In this document: positions 5,645 through 12,893 of the stretch, one piece after another
How positions within the stretch are numbered: the stretch's first letter is position 1
How the letters are laid out: each line of letters opens with the position of its first letter
Assembly (NCBI GenBank): GCA_014361455.1
Contig: JACIVP010000008.1
Span: forward strand, 1-63,020
DNA from: Candidatus Methanosuratincola sp.
GTDB taxonomy: Archaea; Thermoproteota; Methanomethylicia; Methanomethylicales; Methanomethylicaceae
Direction: 5' to 3'
DNA length: 63,020 nt
The notes under the pieces: generated by a model
Told to the model about the DNA's origin: nothing
Seen by the model: only the letters and a program-made list of their open reading frames with translations
Database searches by the model: none
Position numbers and translations under genes: made by a program

Positions 5645-8536
5645 TTAGATCCTAGTCCTTGCCCTCCTCAGCTCCTGGAGCTCCCTCAGCCCCTCCTCGA
5701 CCTGCCTCCTCTCTTCCTCTGTCAGTCCTAGGATATCGTAGACGGCTTCGTCGAGCTCCTTTTGGGCTTTCCTTTCAGCTTCCAGAGCCTTTTCGAGATC
5801 CTTGCGGGCTTCGAGTTCGAGGATGCCGGGCTGGCCTTTCTTTGTGGACTTTAGTGATTCGAGGACCTCTTCGGCTTTAATTCTTTGATGCTTAAATTCG
5901 ACGAGTTTTTCGAAAATATTTTGTAAATTATTTAACTTGTCAGATTTTTCCTTTGGATCAATTGAAAGAATGGATTTTAAATCATATACCTGAATTTTGA
6001 GCATGCCAGTATATTGCCTGCTGATGAGCTCTAAGAATAGCTTGAATATGCTTGAGTTCATAAAGCTCACAAGAATTATTTCATCACCAGGCGGAGTTAT
6101 TATGTAATGAAAAACATCTACAGCATGTGCTGAAGCTTTATTTAAAATTGCAAAAGATCTGCCTCTAACCATATAAGGAAAGAGGATTTGCGGAGTCTTT
6201 AGTTTTGGCAACGCATACCACAGTTTCCTTCCTTTTACGGTCTCAAGCTCCGGCAGCTTCCTCATTTCCCTCTTCGAGCCCCTGGTCACTTCAACTTCCA
6301 GCTTCTCGCCCCACTCGATGTACTTTAAGGCGTTTGTGCCCTTCAGTTCATCCTTCGGCTTGTCGCACATGAAGAAGTACTCGTCTATGTCCTCAGGCTT
6401 AATCACCAGCCCTTTGACCTTCTTCGGCGAGGATACGCAGGGGACCAGGAACTCCGGTTCTATCCCCCACTCCTTTGCTTTTTCCTTTGAAAGGATGAAG
6501 TAGTCATTGTAACCCGTAGTAGGCCCTCTTATTACCTCGGCGACCTCACCCAAGGGCTTCATCTTCGGGTGGTTAATAAGCTTCTTAAAGACCGGAGGTG
6601 CCCTCAGGTAGACGTTCCACTTCCCTGGCTTGAGCTTCTTCTGCTGAATTATCGCGATCCTCGCATTTTCGAGATCTGCGTCCTCCTCCGACTCCAGCAA
6701 TTTCATCAGTTCGGCTTGCCCTATCGGCTTTTTGACCCTGACGAATCTGACCGTGTTGTTCCTGCGCTTCTCAGGATCGCTCTCTTTCTGCAGGATAGTT
6801 ATTGCGGTGTCTACTTCAGCATCGGGGAAGACGGCCCTGTCAAACTCTATGACGTAGAGTATCTTCACAGTCCTCAGGAGGAACTCCTGGAAGGGTTCGC
6901 CGTAGCCGACCTCGAGCCACTTGTTGGAGGATATGAAGCCGAGCATCCCGCCCTGCCTGAGGAACCTTATCGAATGGATGTAGAAGTAAACATAGATGTC
7001 GCTCATCCTGTCCAAGACGACGGCCCTCTTGTCACCCTTGCCAGGCTTCTTCCCTACGTAAACCAAATCCTTGAACTCGTCTTGGACGAGCGAGTATATC
7101 TTTTCCTTCTCTTTTTCGCCGAGGAGCTCCTGGCGGATGTACGGGGGGTTCGCGACCACCGCGTCGAAAGAGTACGGTATCTTCACCATCTGCTCCTTAC
7201 CCGCGGCGTCCATGCTCTTGAAGCCGGTAAGGGTCTCTTGCCTCGGCCTAAGGTCGAAGAAGTCCTTTACGACTACGTTCACGGCATCGATCCTGGCGCG
7301 GGGGTTCTGGATGGCCAGGTTTATCACCGACAGATGGGAGGGGAACTGGTTTATGTCCACCCCGTACACCTGGCTCAAGAGCTGCCTGTGGAACGTCTCG
7401 CCCAATTGGCCCGACATTTCCTTAGGTATCCCGTTCAATTCCCTCAGCCTGTGGTAGGCCTTAACCAGGAAGGAACCCGATCCGCAGGCGGGGTCCAGAA
7501 CCTTCGCCTTCCCGTCCTTTATTGTGAGCCGCGCTATGAGGTCCACTATCTCGGGGGGCGTGTAGAACTGCCCGAGGCGCTTCCTCTCGGCGGGCGGTAT
7601 GAGCTTCTCGTAGACGCGGCCGAGGAAGTCGCTTTCCATCCTCGAGAAGTCGTACTCGTTCAGGGAGTCTATCAGCGTCCTAAACCTTTCCTTCGCCCTC
7701 TCTGTGAACGGGATCTCGCTGATCAGGTCTGGCTGGTATATGGGGGCGTAGTCTATCCTCCGGATGGCTGTGTAGTGCTCTGACAGGACCTCGAAGACGT
7801 CCTCCTCATCGCTTATGGTGATCTGCCTCAGCCTATCTGGGTAGAGCGTCCTCACGACGTTGTAGAACAAAAGCTTGTTGATCTGGAGGTAAGTCGTCTG
7901 CTCCGCCGTTTTCCTGATGTTCTCGTCGTTGTACTCTAACCCCTGGCTCCTCAGCCACTCGACGAACCTCCCCTCGAACGAGGGATCCTTGAGCCTGCCC
8001 CTAAGAGAAGCCAGGAACTCGTCCCTCAGGTCTACATATGCCTCGTGGAGCGTCTCGACTAGGGAGTCGTCGACTGCCTTCGCTGAAGCTGGGGTGACGC
8101 CCAAGACGACCTTGAGGACCTCCTCCGCCCAGCCGGGGTTCCCTTGGATCTCTATCGCGGCGACCTCGCTCTCGTAAGGCCTCCTTCCTGGCATGACCTT
8201 GAAGAGGACGAGCCTCTTCGGGTTGCAGGTGGCGTAGAAGGGGTACCCTCCCAGCATGGCGTACTGGATCGCCTGGGCTACGACTTCCGGATCCCTCGGC
8301 TCTATCAGACGCTCCACACCGCCTATCCTCTTCTTGTACTTGGCTTCAAGGACCAGAACCCTCCTCCCGGCATGCTCCACGACGAGGTCGGCCTTTCCTC
8401 CGTCGACCCTCACCTCGGTGTGGAGGTCCACGGTTCGGTCCATCCCGAGCCCCTTCGCAGCGGTCTTCAGGTCGAAGAACAGGCGGTTGGTGACGAAGTC
8501 GGACTCGGACAGCAGCTGGGGGGACATCGAGGACAC
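5645..8536 (-). CDS. Type IIG-like restriction-modification enzyme, 963 aa
   Basis: A single polypeptide that should both methylate adenine and cut DNA. The N-terminus has a PD-(D/E)xK nuclease core (D50 in GGKADLVV, E64 and K66 in VLEAKYK). The middle is an N6-adenine methyltransferase, with GQFYTP at 322, SAM motif DPACGSGSF at 348 and catalytic NPPY at 463. A C-terminal target-recognition region begins near VAEVIRGPTTGYNDY and ends in a long coiled coil (KDLEKALEAERKAQKELDEA). Length and order match Eco57I/type IIG enzymes. All catalytic motifs are intact. It sits at the left side of the element with the three-gene operon downstream. It probably protects the host and element from other invaders. 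Confidence 0.88.
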   Translation of the reverse strand: MSSMSPQLLSESDFVTNRLFFDLKTAAKGLGMDRTVDLHTEVRVDGGKADLVVEHAGRRVLVLEAKYKKRIGGVERLIEPRDPEVVAQAIQYAMLGGYPFYATCNPKRLVLFKVMPGRRPYESEVAAIEIQGNPGWAEEVLKVVLGVTPASAKAVDDSLVETLHEAYVDLRDEFLASLRGRLKDPSFEGRFVEWLRSQGLEYNDENIRKTAEQTTYLQINKLLFYNVVRTLYPDRLRQITISDEEDVFEVLSEHYTAIRRIDYAPIYQPDLISEIPFTERAKERFRTLIDSLNEYDFSRMESDFLGRVYEKLIPPAERKRLGQFYTPPEIVDLIARLTIKDGKAKVLDPACGSGSFLVKAYHRLRELNGIPKEMSGQLGETFHRQLLSQVYGVDINQFPSHLSVINLAIQNPRARIDAVNVVVKDFFDLRPRQETLTGFKSMDAAGKEQMVKIPYSFDAVVANPPYIRQELLGEKEKEKIYSLVQDEFKDLVYVGKKPGKGDKRAVVLDRMSDIYVYFYIHSIRFLRQGGMLGFISSNKWLEVGYGEPFQEFLLRTVKILYVIEFDRAVFPDAEVDTAITILQKESDPEKRRNNTVRFVRVKKPIGQAELMKLLESEEDADLENARIAIIQQKKLKPGKWNVYLRAPPVFKKLINHPKMKPLGEVAEVIRGPTTGYNDYFILSKEKAKEWGIEPEFLVPCVSSPKKVKGLVIKPEDIDEYFFMCDKPKDELKGTNALKYIEWGEKLEVEVTRGSKREMRKLPELETVKGRKLWYALPKLKTPQILFPYMVRGRSFAILNKASAHAVDVFHYIITPPGDEIILVSFMNSSIFKLFLELISRQYTGMLKIQVYDLKSILSIDPKEKSDKLNNLQNIFEKLVEFKHQRIKAEEVLESLKSTKKGQPGILELEARKDLEKALEAERKAQKELDEAVYDILGLTEEERRQVEEGLRELQELRRARTRI

Positions 8537-8725
8537 CGTACGGCGATCATTATGCGGTTATTCCGTATAAAATCATTATTGAATTTAGAATCGGTTCATC
8601 AACAAGACTTCCGTTTAATCTTTTTAACCGGCCGCAGGGTCTTCAAAGTGTTCCCGGAGGCGGGACACGGGGGATCGGATAAGTATAGCTAAAATATGGT
8701 ATTTAATACCTTTCTTATTAGAGCC

Positions 8726-9034
8726 ATGTCAAGTGATTTCGGAGGGGCTTTAAGCGAAGCGATTATGGGATTTGTTTTTGGTATTTTGATACAATATGCT
8801 GTGCTGCCCTTGCTTGCTGTCCTCAATTCGCCATGGTACATCTGGCTAATGGTGATTGTAGTGGTTGCTGCGGACTTCGTCGCTTCGATGATTGCATCTT
8901 TTTATGGCGGGGCTAGTTTTGCCGCGGCATTCTTGCTGGTAGGGTGGGCCACGGGGGATTCCGAAACAATTATGCTAGGGGCAATAGCGCTCATAGGTGT
9001 TATTGGTGCAATGCTTAGGAAATCAGGTTATTGA
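8726..9034 (+). CDS. Small integral membrane protein, 102 aa
   Basis: Three or four hydrophobic segments with short polar loops (GFVFGILIQYAVLPLLAVL, IWLMVIVVVAADFVASMIA, then GAIALIGVIGAML) and almost no charged residues indicate an inner-membrane protein. No family is recognised. ATG 8726 is preferred over ATG 8696 because TATA-like sequence near 8679-8690 would put the transcript start close to 8710. It stands alone between the restriction gene and a divergent regulator. Such small membrane proteins are common in archaeal viruses, but its role is unknown. Confidence 0.6.
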   Translation: MSSDFGGALSEAIMGFVFGILIQYAVLPLLAVLNSPWYIWLMVIVVVAADFVASMIASFYGGASFAAAFLLVGWATGDSETIMLGAIALIGVIGAMLRKSGY

Positions 9035-9220
9035 ATTGACGCCTTTCATAATAGGCAGAAAGAAACCCTCTCGCGTTTTAAGAGTCTAGAAAAGACAGTA
9101 CTAAAATAGCAAATAGTACAATAATCGCCCCCACAGAAAACCAAAAACCCGGGTTTAGAGCGAGTACGATCAGCGCACCCGCAGAGTTCAGGCTCCTACT
9201 TGTCTAAAGACAAGGCTGGT
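9035..9220. other. Intergenic, no gene seen
   Basis: AT-rich in the first half. It separates the 3' ends of two convergent genes. No coding frame or strong hairpin was recognised. Confidence 0.4.
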
Positions 9221-9484
9221 TTACCCCAACATCTTCTCAATTTCCTCCAACTTCTCAGCCACCTTCCTCCCCTTCTCGGTGAGCGAGATGAGCCTTCTAG
9301 GGGGGAAGCCCTCTTCACGCTTCTCGGTAATTAGACCATGATTCAAAAGAATTCTAAGATTATTGTAAACGGTCTGCCTGTTCATTTTGCCAAACGAAAC
9401 AATATCTGACATGGTCCACTCTTTCTTAGAGTCGCTATTAAGTACCATCAATATTTCTTGAGCGGGGCTTAGCAGGTTATCCAT
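9221..9484 (-). CDS. Winged-helix transcriptional regulator, 87 aa
   Basis: A minimal winged-helix DNA-binding domain. The helix-turn-helix is KEWTMSDIVSFGKMNRQTVYNNL, and the wing is ITEKREEGFPPRRLISLTEKG, followed by a short C-terminal helix. This is typical of MarR/ArsR/PadR-like archaeal regulators. It is divergent from the operon that begins at 9627, with a shared 142-bp AT-rich promoter region containing an inverted repeat over a TATA element. It is therefore a good candidate for the element's lysogeny-type switch. The wing (EEGFPPRRLI) resembles that of the chromosomal regulator at 57206-57898 (REGTFPRRRLI). Confidence 0.82.
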   Translation of the reverse strand: MDNLLSPAQEILMVLNSDSKKEWTMSDIVSFGKMNRQTVYNNLRILLNHGLITEKREEGFPPRRLISLTEKGRKVAEKLEEIEKMLG

Positions 9485-9554
9485 AATCTATCAAATAAGA
9501 CTATATTAAATATGCTATTTTATCATTTTCCAGCTTACTGTCTATCTCATAGAT

Positions 9555-9579
9555 GATGGATAAAGTTTATATATCCATC
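9555..9579. promoter_or_regulatory. Inverted repeat over TATA box of the small-gene operon
   Basis: GATGGATA and TATCCATC form an 8-bp perfect inverted repeat with a 9-nt centre (AAGTTTATA) that contains the TATA-like element. It lies about 50-70 bp upstream of the 9627 start and faces the divergent winged-helix gene. A repressor bound here would block TBP, so it is the likely operator of one of the two regulators flanking it. Confidence 0.5.
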
Positions 9580-9626
9580 CATTAGTATATGTTGATTAGA
9601 CAATAGATAAACGAGGAGGAAGAGGC

Positions 9627-9815
9627 ATGGCAAAAGTCGGAAAGCCAGGTTTTGAAGGCCAAGAGGTCTTGGTGAAGATCCCGAAAGACCTCCTGGCTGA
9701 GCTGGACGAGCTATGGCCCAGGGCGCAGTGCACGTCCAGGAACGAGTTCATCAGGAGGGCTTTGTGGGCGGAGGTCCACAAGGTGAAGGGAAGGCTCGCG
9801 GAGGTTAGGGCATAA
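9627..9815 (+). CDS. Ribbon-helix-helix (CopG-type) regulator, 62 aa
   Basis: Short DNA-binding protein of CopG type. The strand QEVLVKIPKDLLAELDEL is followed by helix A and the second helix with SRNEFIRRALWAEVHKV. A strong ribosome site (GAGGAGGAAGAGG) lies just upstream of ATG 9627. It is the first gene of a rightward operon of nine or more tiny genes that overlap by a few bases. Its stop TAA overlaps the next ATG as TAATG. It probably represses this operon, perhaps through the inverted repeat at 9555-9579. Confidence 0.85.
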   Translation: MAKVGKPGFEGQEVLVKIPKDLLAELDELWPRAQCTSRNEFIRRALWAEVHKVKGRLAEVRA

Positions 9816-9946
9816 TGGAAGACTCTGTTTTCATATCCGATGTCCTCGACTTCATGGACCAAACATTGCTGAGCATGAAGAAAATGCAGCAGGAGCTGCA
9901 GGAACTGAGAAACCGAGTGCAAAAGCTTGAGGGGATCCCAGCATGA
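9815..9946 (+). CDS. Small coiled-coil protein, 43 aa
   Basis: ATG 9815 overlaps the preceding stop (TAATG) and TGA 9944 overlaps the next start (ATGA), so it is embedded in an operon. The C-terminal half is a heptad-like coiled coil (MKKMQQELQELRNRVQKLEG), suggesting a dimer. No family is recognised. Small coiled-coil partners next to ribbon-helix-helix proteins are common in archaeal viruses. Confidence 0.6.
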   Translation: MEDSVFISDVLDFMDQTLLSMKKMQQELQELRNRVQKLEGIPA

Positions 9947-10587
9947 CGGAAGCCCAGATTTCCCCCAACCAGGACTCTGTCCTGCCAGGAACCCCTGCAT
10001 CCACTTTTTCACCGGGAGCAAATGAACTTTCCCATGAACCTCATGTTTCCACTGGAGCAACTGGAAACGCTACCGGTACTAATACTAATACTAATACTAA
10101 TAGGGGTTTGTGTATACACAACACAAACACAAACTTCAAAAAGAGAAGGTATAACGTATACGTCTCGGAGCTCCACTGGAAATCAGCTTTACAAAAGTCA
10201 AGGGAATTAGGGTACAGCCTCAGTGAAATCATTAATGATTTTATCATTTCTTTTGTCGAGCAGGGTTCGAGCTTTCCATCAAGAACTTCGTTAAACTTTA
10301 ACATCGCTATCGCAAAGGCCGAGTCCAAGCCCGTCATAAACGTCGGCGAGTACGTCGCCCTCAAGCAGCTCAACGACCTCCTGGCTGAATCGAGGAAGCT
10401 CAATGCCCGCGCCGAGCGCGAGCAGGACAGCGGGCAGGTGCTCACGTTCACGAGGGAAAGGGCGAAGGCCCTCGAAGAGGGGCTGCTCAAGGCCCTGAAG
10501 TCGCTCAAGTCGCTCCAGCCCGAGAAGCTCCAGGAGGTCGAGGCCGCGCTTCAGGTACTCAGGGGCATCAGGGAGGGAAAGGCATGA
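9943..10587 (+). CDS. RHH-like protein with disordered Thr-Asn linker, 214 aa
   Basis: The first 65 residues are low complexity and end in alternating TN, encoded by an ACTAAT microsatellite at about 10078-10103 and a later ACAAAC run. A ribbon-helix-helix-like core follows (RRYNVYVSELHWKSAL, then LGYSLSEIINDFIISF). The rest is helical and charged, with LNARAEREQ and TRERAKALEEGLLKALKSL. This suggests a DNA-binding oligomer with a flexible N-terminal arm. Start ATG overlaps the previous stop. A perfect 14-bp palindrome (TTGTGTATACACAA, 10108-10121) lies inside the linker coding part. Base composition is AT-rich at the 5' end and GC-rich after about 10320. Confidence 0.65.
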   Translation: MTEAQISPNQDSVLPGTPASTFSPGANELSHEPHVSTGATGNATGTNTNTNTNRGLCIHNTNTNFKKRRYNVYVSELHWKSALQKSRELGYSLSEIINDFIISFVEQGSSFPSRTSLNFNIAIAKAESKPVINVGEYVALKQLNDLLAESRKLNARAEREQDSGQVLTFTRERAKALEEGLLKALKSLKSLQPEKLQEVEAALQVLRGIREGKA

Positions 10588-10718
10588 GCGCGAAGTTCGA
10601 GTTCTTCTGCATCTTCTGCGGCAAGCCCGTGGACCCGAGGGGGCCGACCTTGTGCCCGGAGTGCCGCGAGAAGTTCAAGTCCAAGCAGGATCCGAAAACG
10701 AAGGAGGCCCAGTCATGA
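10584..10718 (+). CDS. Zinc-ribbon protein, 44 aa
   Basis: ATG 10584 overlaps the preceding stop (ATGA), and its own TGA overlaps the next ATG. It has two CxxC knuckles, FFCIFCGKP and LCPECREKF, forming one zinc ribbon, then a lysine-rich tail. Likely binds nucleic acid or a host RNA-polymerase/ribosome surface; that role is inferred from the fold only. The GC-rich third positions show it is coding. Confidence 0.7.
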   Translation: MSAKFEFFCIFCGKPVDPRGPTLCPECREKFKSKQDPKTKEAQS

Positions 10719-11098
10719 CCGAAGCACAGGACAGCGGGGTCCGCCTATACAACCTGTCGGCGTACGAGCACCTCAGGCCGAAGTCAGTGCTGTACAAGCC
10801 GGAGCTGTCGAAGCAAGAGCTCCTCGAAGCCCTTCATGACGTCCTGCCGAGGATCGACATGGTCGTCATACGCAGGGTCGAGGACCTGATGACCGTGCCC
10901 CAGAAGCAACTCATCGACTGCATCTGCGAGGTGTTGAAGGTCCCTCCCCCGAAAGGTTATCCGAACATCCCGAAGCGCGTTGCATCGGACTTCATTTCGG
11001 AACACATGCCCGCCCTGCGGGAAGCCGAAAAAGCCCAGGGGATCAGGCTATGGAATGGCTCGTCCTCTTCGTCGCCTGCCTCATCGCCGCAGCAGTGA
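10715..11098 (+). CDS. Unknown 127-aa protein of the small-gene operon
   Basis: Starts ATG 10715 overlapping the stop of the zinc-ribbon gene. The core is helical (LSKQELLEALHDVLPRIDMV, then VPQKQLIDCICEVLKVP). It ends in a serine-rich tail that overlaps the start of a 23-codon membrane-peptide frame. No family is recognised. The N-terminal MTEAQDSG resembles the MTEAQIS start of the 214-aa protein two genes upstream, which may be chance. Confidence 0.6.
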   Translation: MTEAQDSGVRLYNLSAYEHLRPKSVLYKPELSKQELLEALHDVLPRIDMVVIRRVEDLMTVPQKQLIDCICEVLKVPPPKGYPNIPKRVASDFISEHMPALREAEKAQGIRLWNGSSSSSPASSPQQ

Positions 11099-11121
11099 TC
11101 GCGAAGGAGGCTTCCCGGTGA
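11050..11121 (+). CDS. Possible 23-aa single-pass membrane peptide
   Basis: ATG 11050 opens a 23-codon frame inside the 3' end of the previous gene. It encodes one hydrophobic helix (LVLFVACLIAAAVIA) and a short basic tail, ending TGA 11119 exactly overlapping the GTG start of the next gene. The frame fills what would otherwise be a gap between coupled genes. It may be a true micro-protein or only a coupling device. Confidence 0.35.
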   Translation: MEWLVLFVACLIAAAVIAKEASR

Positions 11122-11357
11122 CCGCCAGCGACTCGGACATCACATTGGACCGCCCGCTCTGCCCCCTCTGCAGGGGCGAGGGCTTCATCTTCACCGGGGC
11201 CGCGATAGCCAGGTGCCCCGAGTGCGACCGGAGGGAGTGGAAGGAGTTTTCCCGCGGGCTCAGAGACCTGCCCCCGTGCTGGGGGTACGCGTCCTGCTCG
11301 GAAGAGTGCATGAGCCTGTGCCCATGGGCGGAAGACTGCAAGGAGGCTTCCCAGTGA
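11118..11357 (+). CDS. Cysteine-rich zinc-binding protein, 79 aa
   Basis: Starts GTG 11118 behind GGAGGC. It contains a zinc ribbon (LCPLCRGEG and ARCPECDRR) and a second cysteine cluster at the C-terminus (CWGYASCSEECMSLCPW, then EDC). Nine cysteines in 79 residues suggest two metal sites; a small Fe-S cluster is possible. It is coupled to the genes on both sides (GTGA overlaps). The function is unknown. Confidence 0.62.
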   Translation: MTASDSDITLDRPLCPLCRGEGFIFTGAAIARCPECDRREWKEFSRGLRDLPPCWGYASCSEECMSLCPWAEDCKEASQ

Positions 11358-11866
11358 CCTTCAACTGCTTCCAGGAGCGCTACATGAACCGGTGGCAGGA
11401 GTCGAACCTCTGCGAGGAAATCGCCCTGCGGATCATCAGGCTCAACTTCGGCCTTGAGCCGGAGGACGTCCTCCCAACGGGGAAGGGCGCGCTCTCGGGC
11501 GAGCTCCTGGACGACCCGCTCGAGTCCCCCCCGGACTTCTACGTCCCAAAGCTAAACATGTGGTTCGAGGTCACGTCGAGCAACCTGACGAGCGAGGAGT
11601 CGCGGGGACGCTGCGCCAGGCACGGGCTCCCCGCCCCCCACATATTCGTCCGTGAGGGGAAGGTCGAGCTCCTGAAGGCGAATCGGGCGCTTTCCAGGGC
11701 GTACTTCATCTCGGTGAACTGGGCGGACGGAACCGTCCTCTTCCTACCAGCCAGGGAAGCGGCGAGGTATGACATGGTGGACTGGTACGAGCAGGGGGGC
11801 AGGGAGCGGTACTACGCCGTGCCCTGGAGGGAGTGGCTGAAGCCGGGGCGGGTGAGGGTGCGGTGA
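11354..11866 (+). CDS. Possible PD-(D/E)xK-type nuclease-like protein, 170 aa
   Basis: GTG 11354 overlaps the previous stop; ATG 11384 is an alternative start. The middle has DFYVPKLNMWFEVTSSN, a layout like the D ... E-x-K core of restriction-type nucleases and Holliday-junction resolvases, but with E-V-T in place of E-x-K. A strand-rich region with an aromatic C-terminus (YYAVPWREWLKPGRV) follows. The first helix carries CEEIALRIIRLNFG. It may be an active variant or a non-catalytic DNA-binding relative. Family assignment is tentative. Confidence 0.55.
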   Translation: MTFNCFQERYMNRWQESNLCEEIALRIIRLNFGLEPEDVLPTGKGALSGELLDDPLESPPDFYVPKLNMWFEVTSSNLTSEESRGRCARHGLPAPHIFVREGKVELLKANRALSRAYFISVNWADGTVLFLPAREAARYDMVDWYEQGGRERYYAVPWREWLKPGRVRVR

Positions 11867-11991
11867 AGGTGCGCGTCCCCGCGGATCCCTGCGTCCGCGC
11901 CATGTGGTCCCTGAACAAGGTTCACCGCCCCGGGTGGGAGCCGAAAGTGTTGGCATGGTGCCGAAAAAACGGGATAGAGCTGGAGGCCTGA
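11863..11991 (+). CDS. Unknown 42-aa protein
   Basis: GTG 11863 overlaps the stop of the nuclease-like gene (GTGA). It encodes a compact basic, tryptophan-containing peptide (CVRAMWSLNKVHRPGWEPKV, then a short helix). Third-position GC is as high as in its neighbours, so it is probably translated. No family is recognised. Confidence 0.45.
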   Translation: MKVRVPADPCVRAMWSLNKVHRPGWEPKVLAWCRKNGIELEA

Positions 11992-11994
11992 GCG

Positions 11995-12165
11995 ATGAGC
12001 GGGAAAACTCCTGAGTGTTTCGCCCGATGGGGGTTCCCGCGCCCCGGCGCGGCCGAGGTCGGCGCGTGCGTGGGCTGCCCGGAGGGGCACAAGTGCATGC
12101 ACGCGACCCTGATGGGCATATTCAGCCGCATGGTGTGGGAAGCCTACTGGGGGAATGAGCGGTGA
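11995..12165 (+). CDS. Cysteine-rich small protein, 56 aa
   Basis: Starts ATG 11995, three bases after the preceding stop. The cysteines fall in ECFARWG and CVGCPEGHKCMH, a four-ligand pattern that could hold zinc or an iron-sulfur cluster. A helix follows (LMGIFSRMVWEAYWG). TGA overlaps the GTG of the next gene. Unknown function; it belongs to the same overlapping operon. Confidence 0.55.
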   Translation: MSGKTPECFARWGFPRPGAAEVGACVGCPEGHKCMHATLMGIFSRMVWEAYWGNER

Positions 12166-12353
12166 AAGTGGTAAACAAGTACGAAAAGAAGCTTGGTTCT
12201 CAGCGCAAAACTCAGATAAACCGAAGCACCGCTTTAATCAGGATAAAGAAAGTCACCAAGTTCGACTTGGACAGATACATGAGGAAGCACCACTTGAAGA
12301 CTTATAATCAGGCAATTAGGAAGCTTCTTGAATTGTCTGGAGCTGGTGCCTGA
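12162..12353 (+). CDS. Ribbon-helix-helix-like protein, 63 aa
   Basis: GTG 12162 overlaps the preceding stop. A basic N-terminal arm (KYEKKLGSQRKTQINR) leads into a strand (STALIRIKKVTKFDLDRYM) and a second helix (KTYNQAIRKLLELSG), as in CopG/Arc-type DNA-binding dimers. It is the last gene of the rightward operon. Its 3' end overlaps the convergent recombinase gene by 38 bp, so the two strands' transcripts would be antisense there. Confidence 0.68.
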   Translation: MKVVNKYEKKLGSQRKTQINRSTALIRIKKVTKFDLDRYMRKHHLKTYNQAIRKLLELSGAGA

Positions 12354-12840
12354 GGTATTCCTCCCCCTGTTTTTTCTGGATGTAGTGCATCAGCATGTTC
12401 AGGTTCTTGTGCCCCGTGATCGCAGCGATCATTCCAGGGTTTACGTTGTTTTTCACTTGGTAGGTTATCCATGCATATCGTAAACTATGAGTGTTTATCC
12501 TAAGCTTCCTGATGGCATACATCTTGACATTCGCAAGCTTCACGTTTAGGTCAATCTTGGCCCTCTGAACTTCAGGCGGGATTATGATAAGGCGCTCAGC
12601 CCCGTCCTTCCGCTTCTCGACTTTAACACGGAGTTCCCTCTGCCCCGTTTTCGCAAAGCCCTGCACCGCCGAGAAGGCTTCCCCGACCCTGCACCCATTG
12701 CAGGCCTGAGTGAGCAGCACAGCCAGGTAAGTATATTCTGCCCCCTCAGCCCTACTCAGTTCCTCCTTTAGCTTAGAAATAACTTGTTCGAGCTCGAGCC
12801 CCTTGTCCCAAGTGCCCATCCAGGCGCCCCCAAACCTCAA
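12316..12840 (-). CDS. Catalytic-domain-only tyrosine recombinase, 174 aa
   Basis: A second recombinase, distinct from the split integrase and lacking an N-terminal core-binding domain. All active-site elements are present: arginine in NGCRVGEAF, a beta-turn lysine near KVEKRKDG, HSLRYAW for H-x-x-R, the ITGHKN histidine and the tyrosine in MLMHYIQ. Such short enzymes are known from archaeal plasmids and viruses. It may resolve dimers or act on a site inside the element. ATG 12840 or 12819 could start it. It is convergent with the ribbon-helix-helix gene and downstream of the ATPase on the same strand. Confidence 0.8.
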   Translation of the reverse strand: MRFGGAWMGTWDKGLELEQVISKLKEELSRAEGAEYTYLAVLLTQACNGCRVGEAFSAVQGFAKTGQRELRVKVEKRKDGAERLIIIPPEVQRAKIDLNVKLANVKMYAIRKLRINTHSLRYAWITYQVKNNVNPGMIAAITGHKNLNMLMHYIQKKQGEEYLRHQLQTIQEAS

Positions 12841-12893
12841 ATTAATTATGCTTCTACAAACATGGGCGTTACCTTATGGTAGTAAGATAACCG

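Noticed and set aside
6569-7783. 404-codon plus-strand open frame
   Set aside because: It is antisense to the restriction-modification gene and arises from its GC-rich codon pattern; no protein family resemblance.
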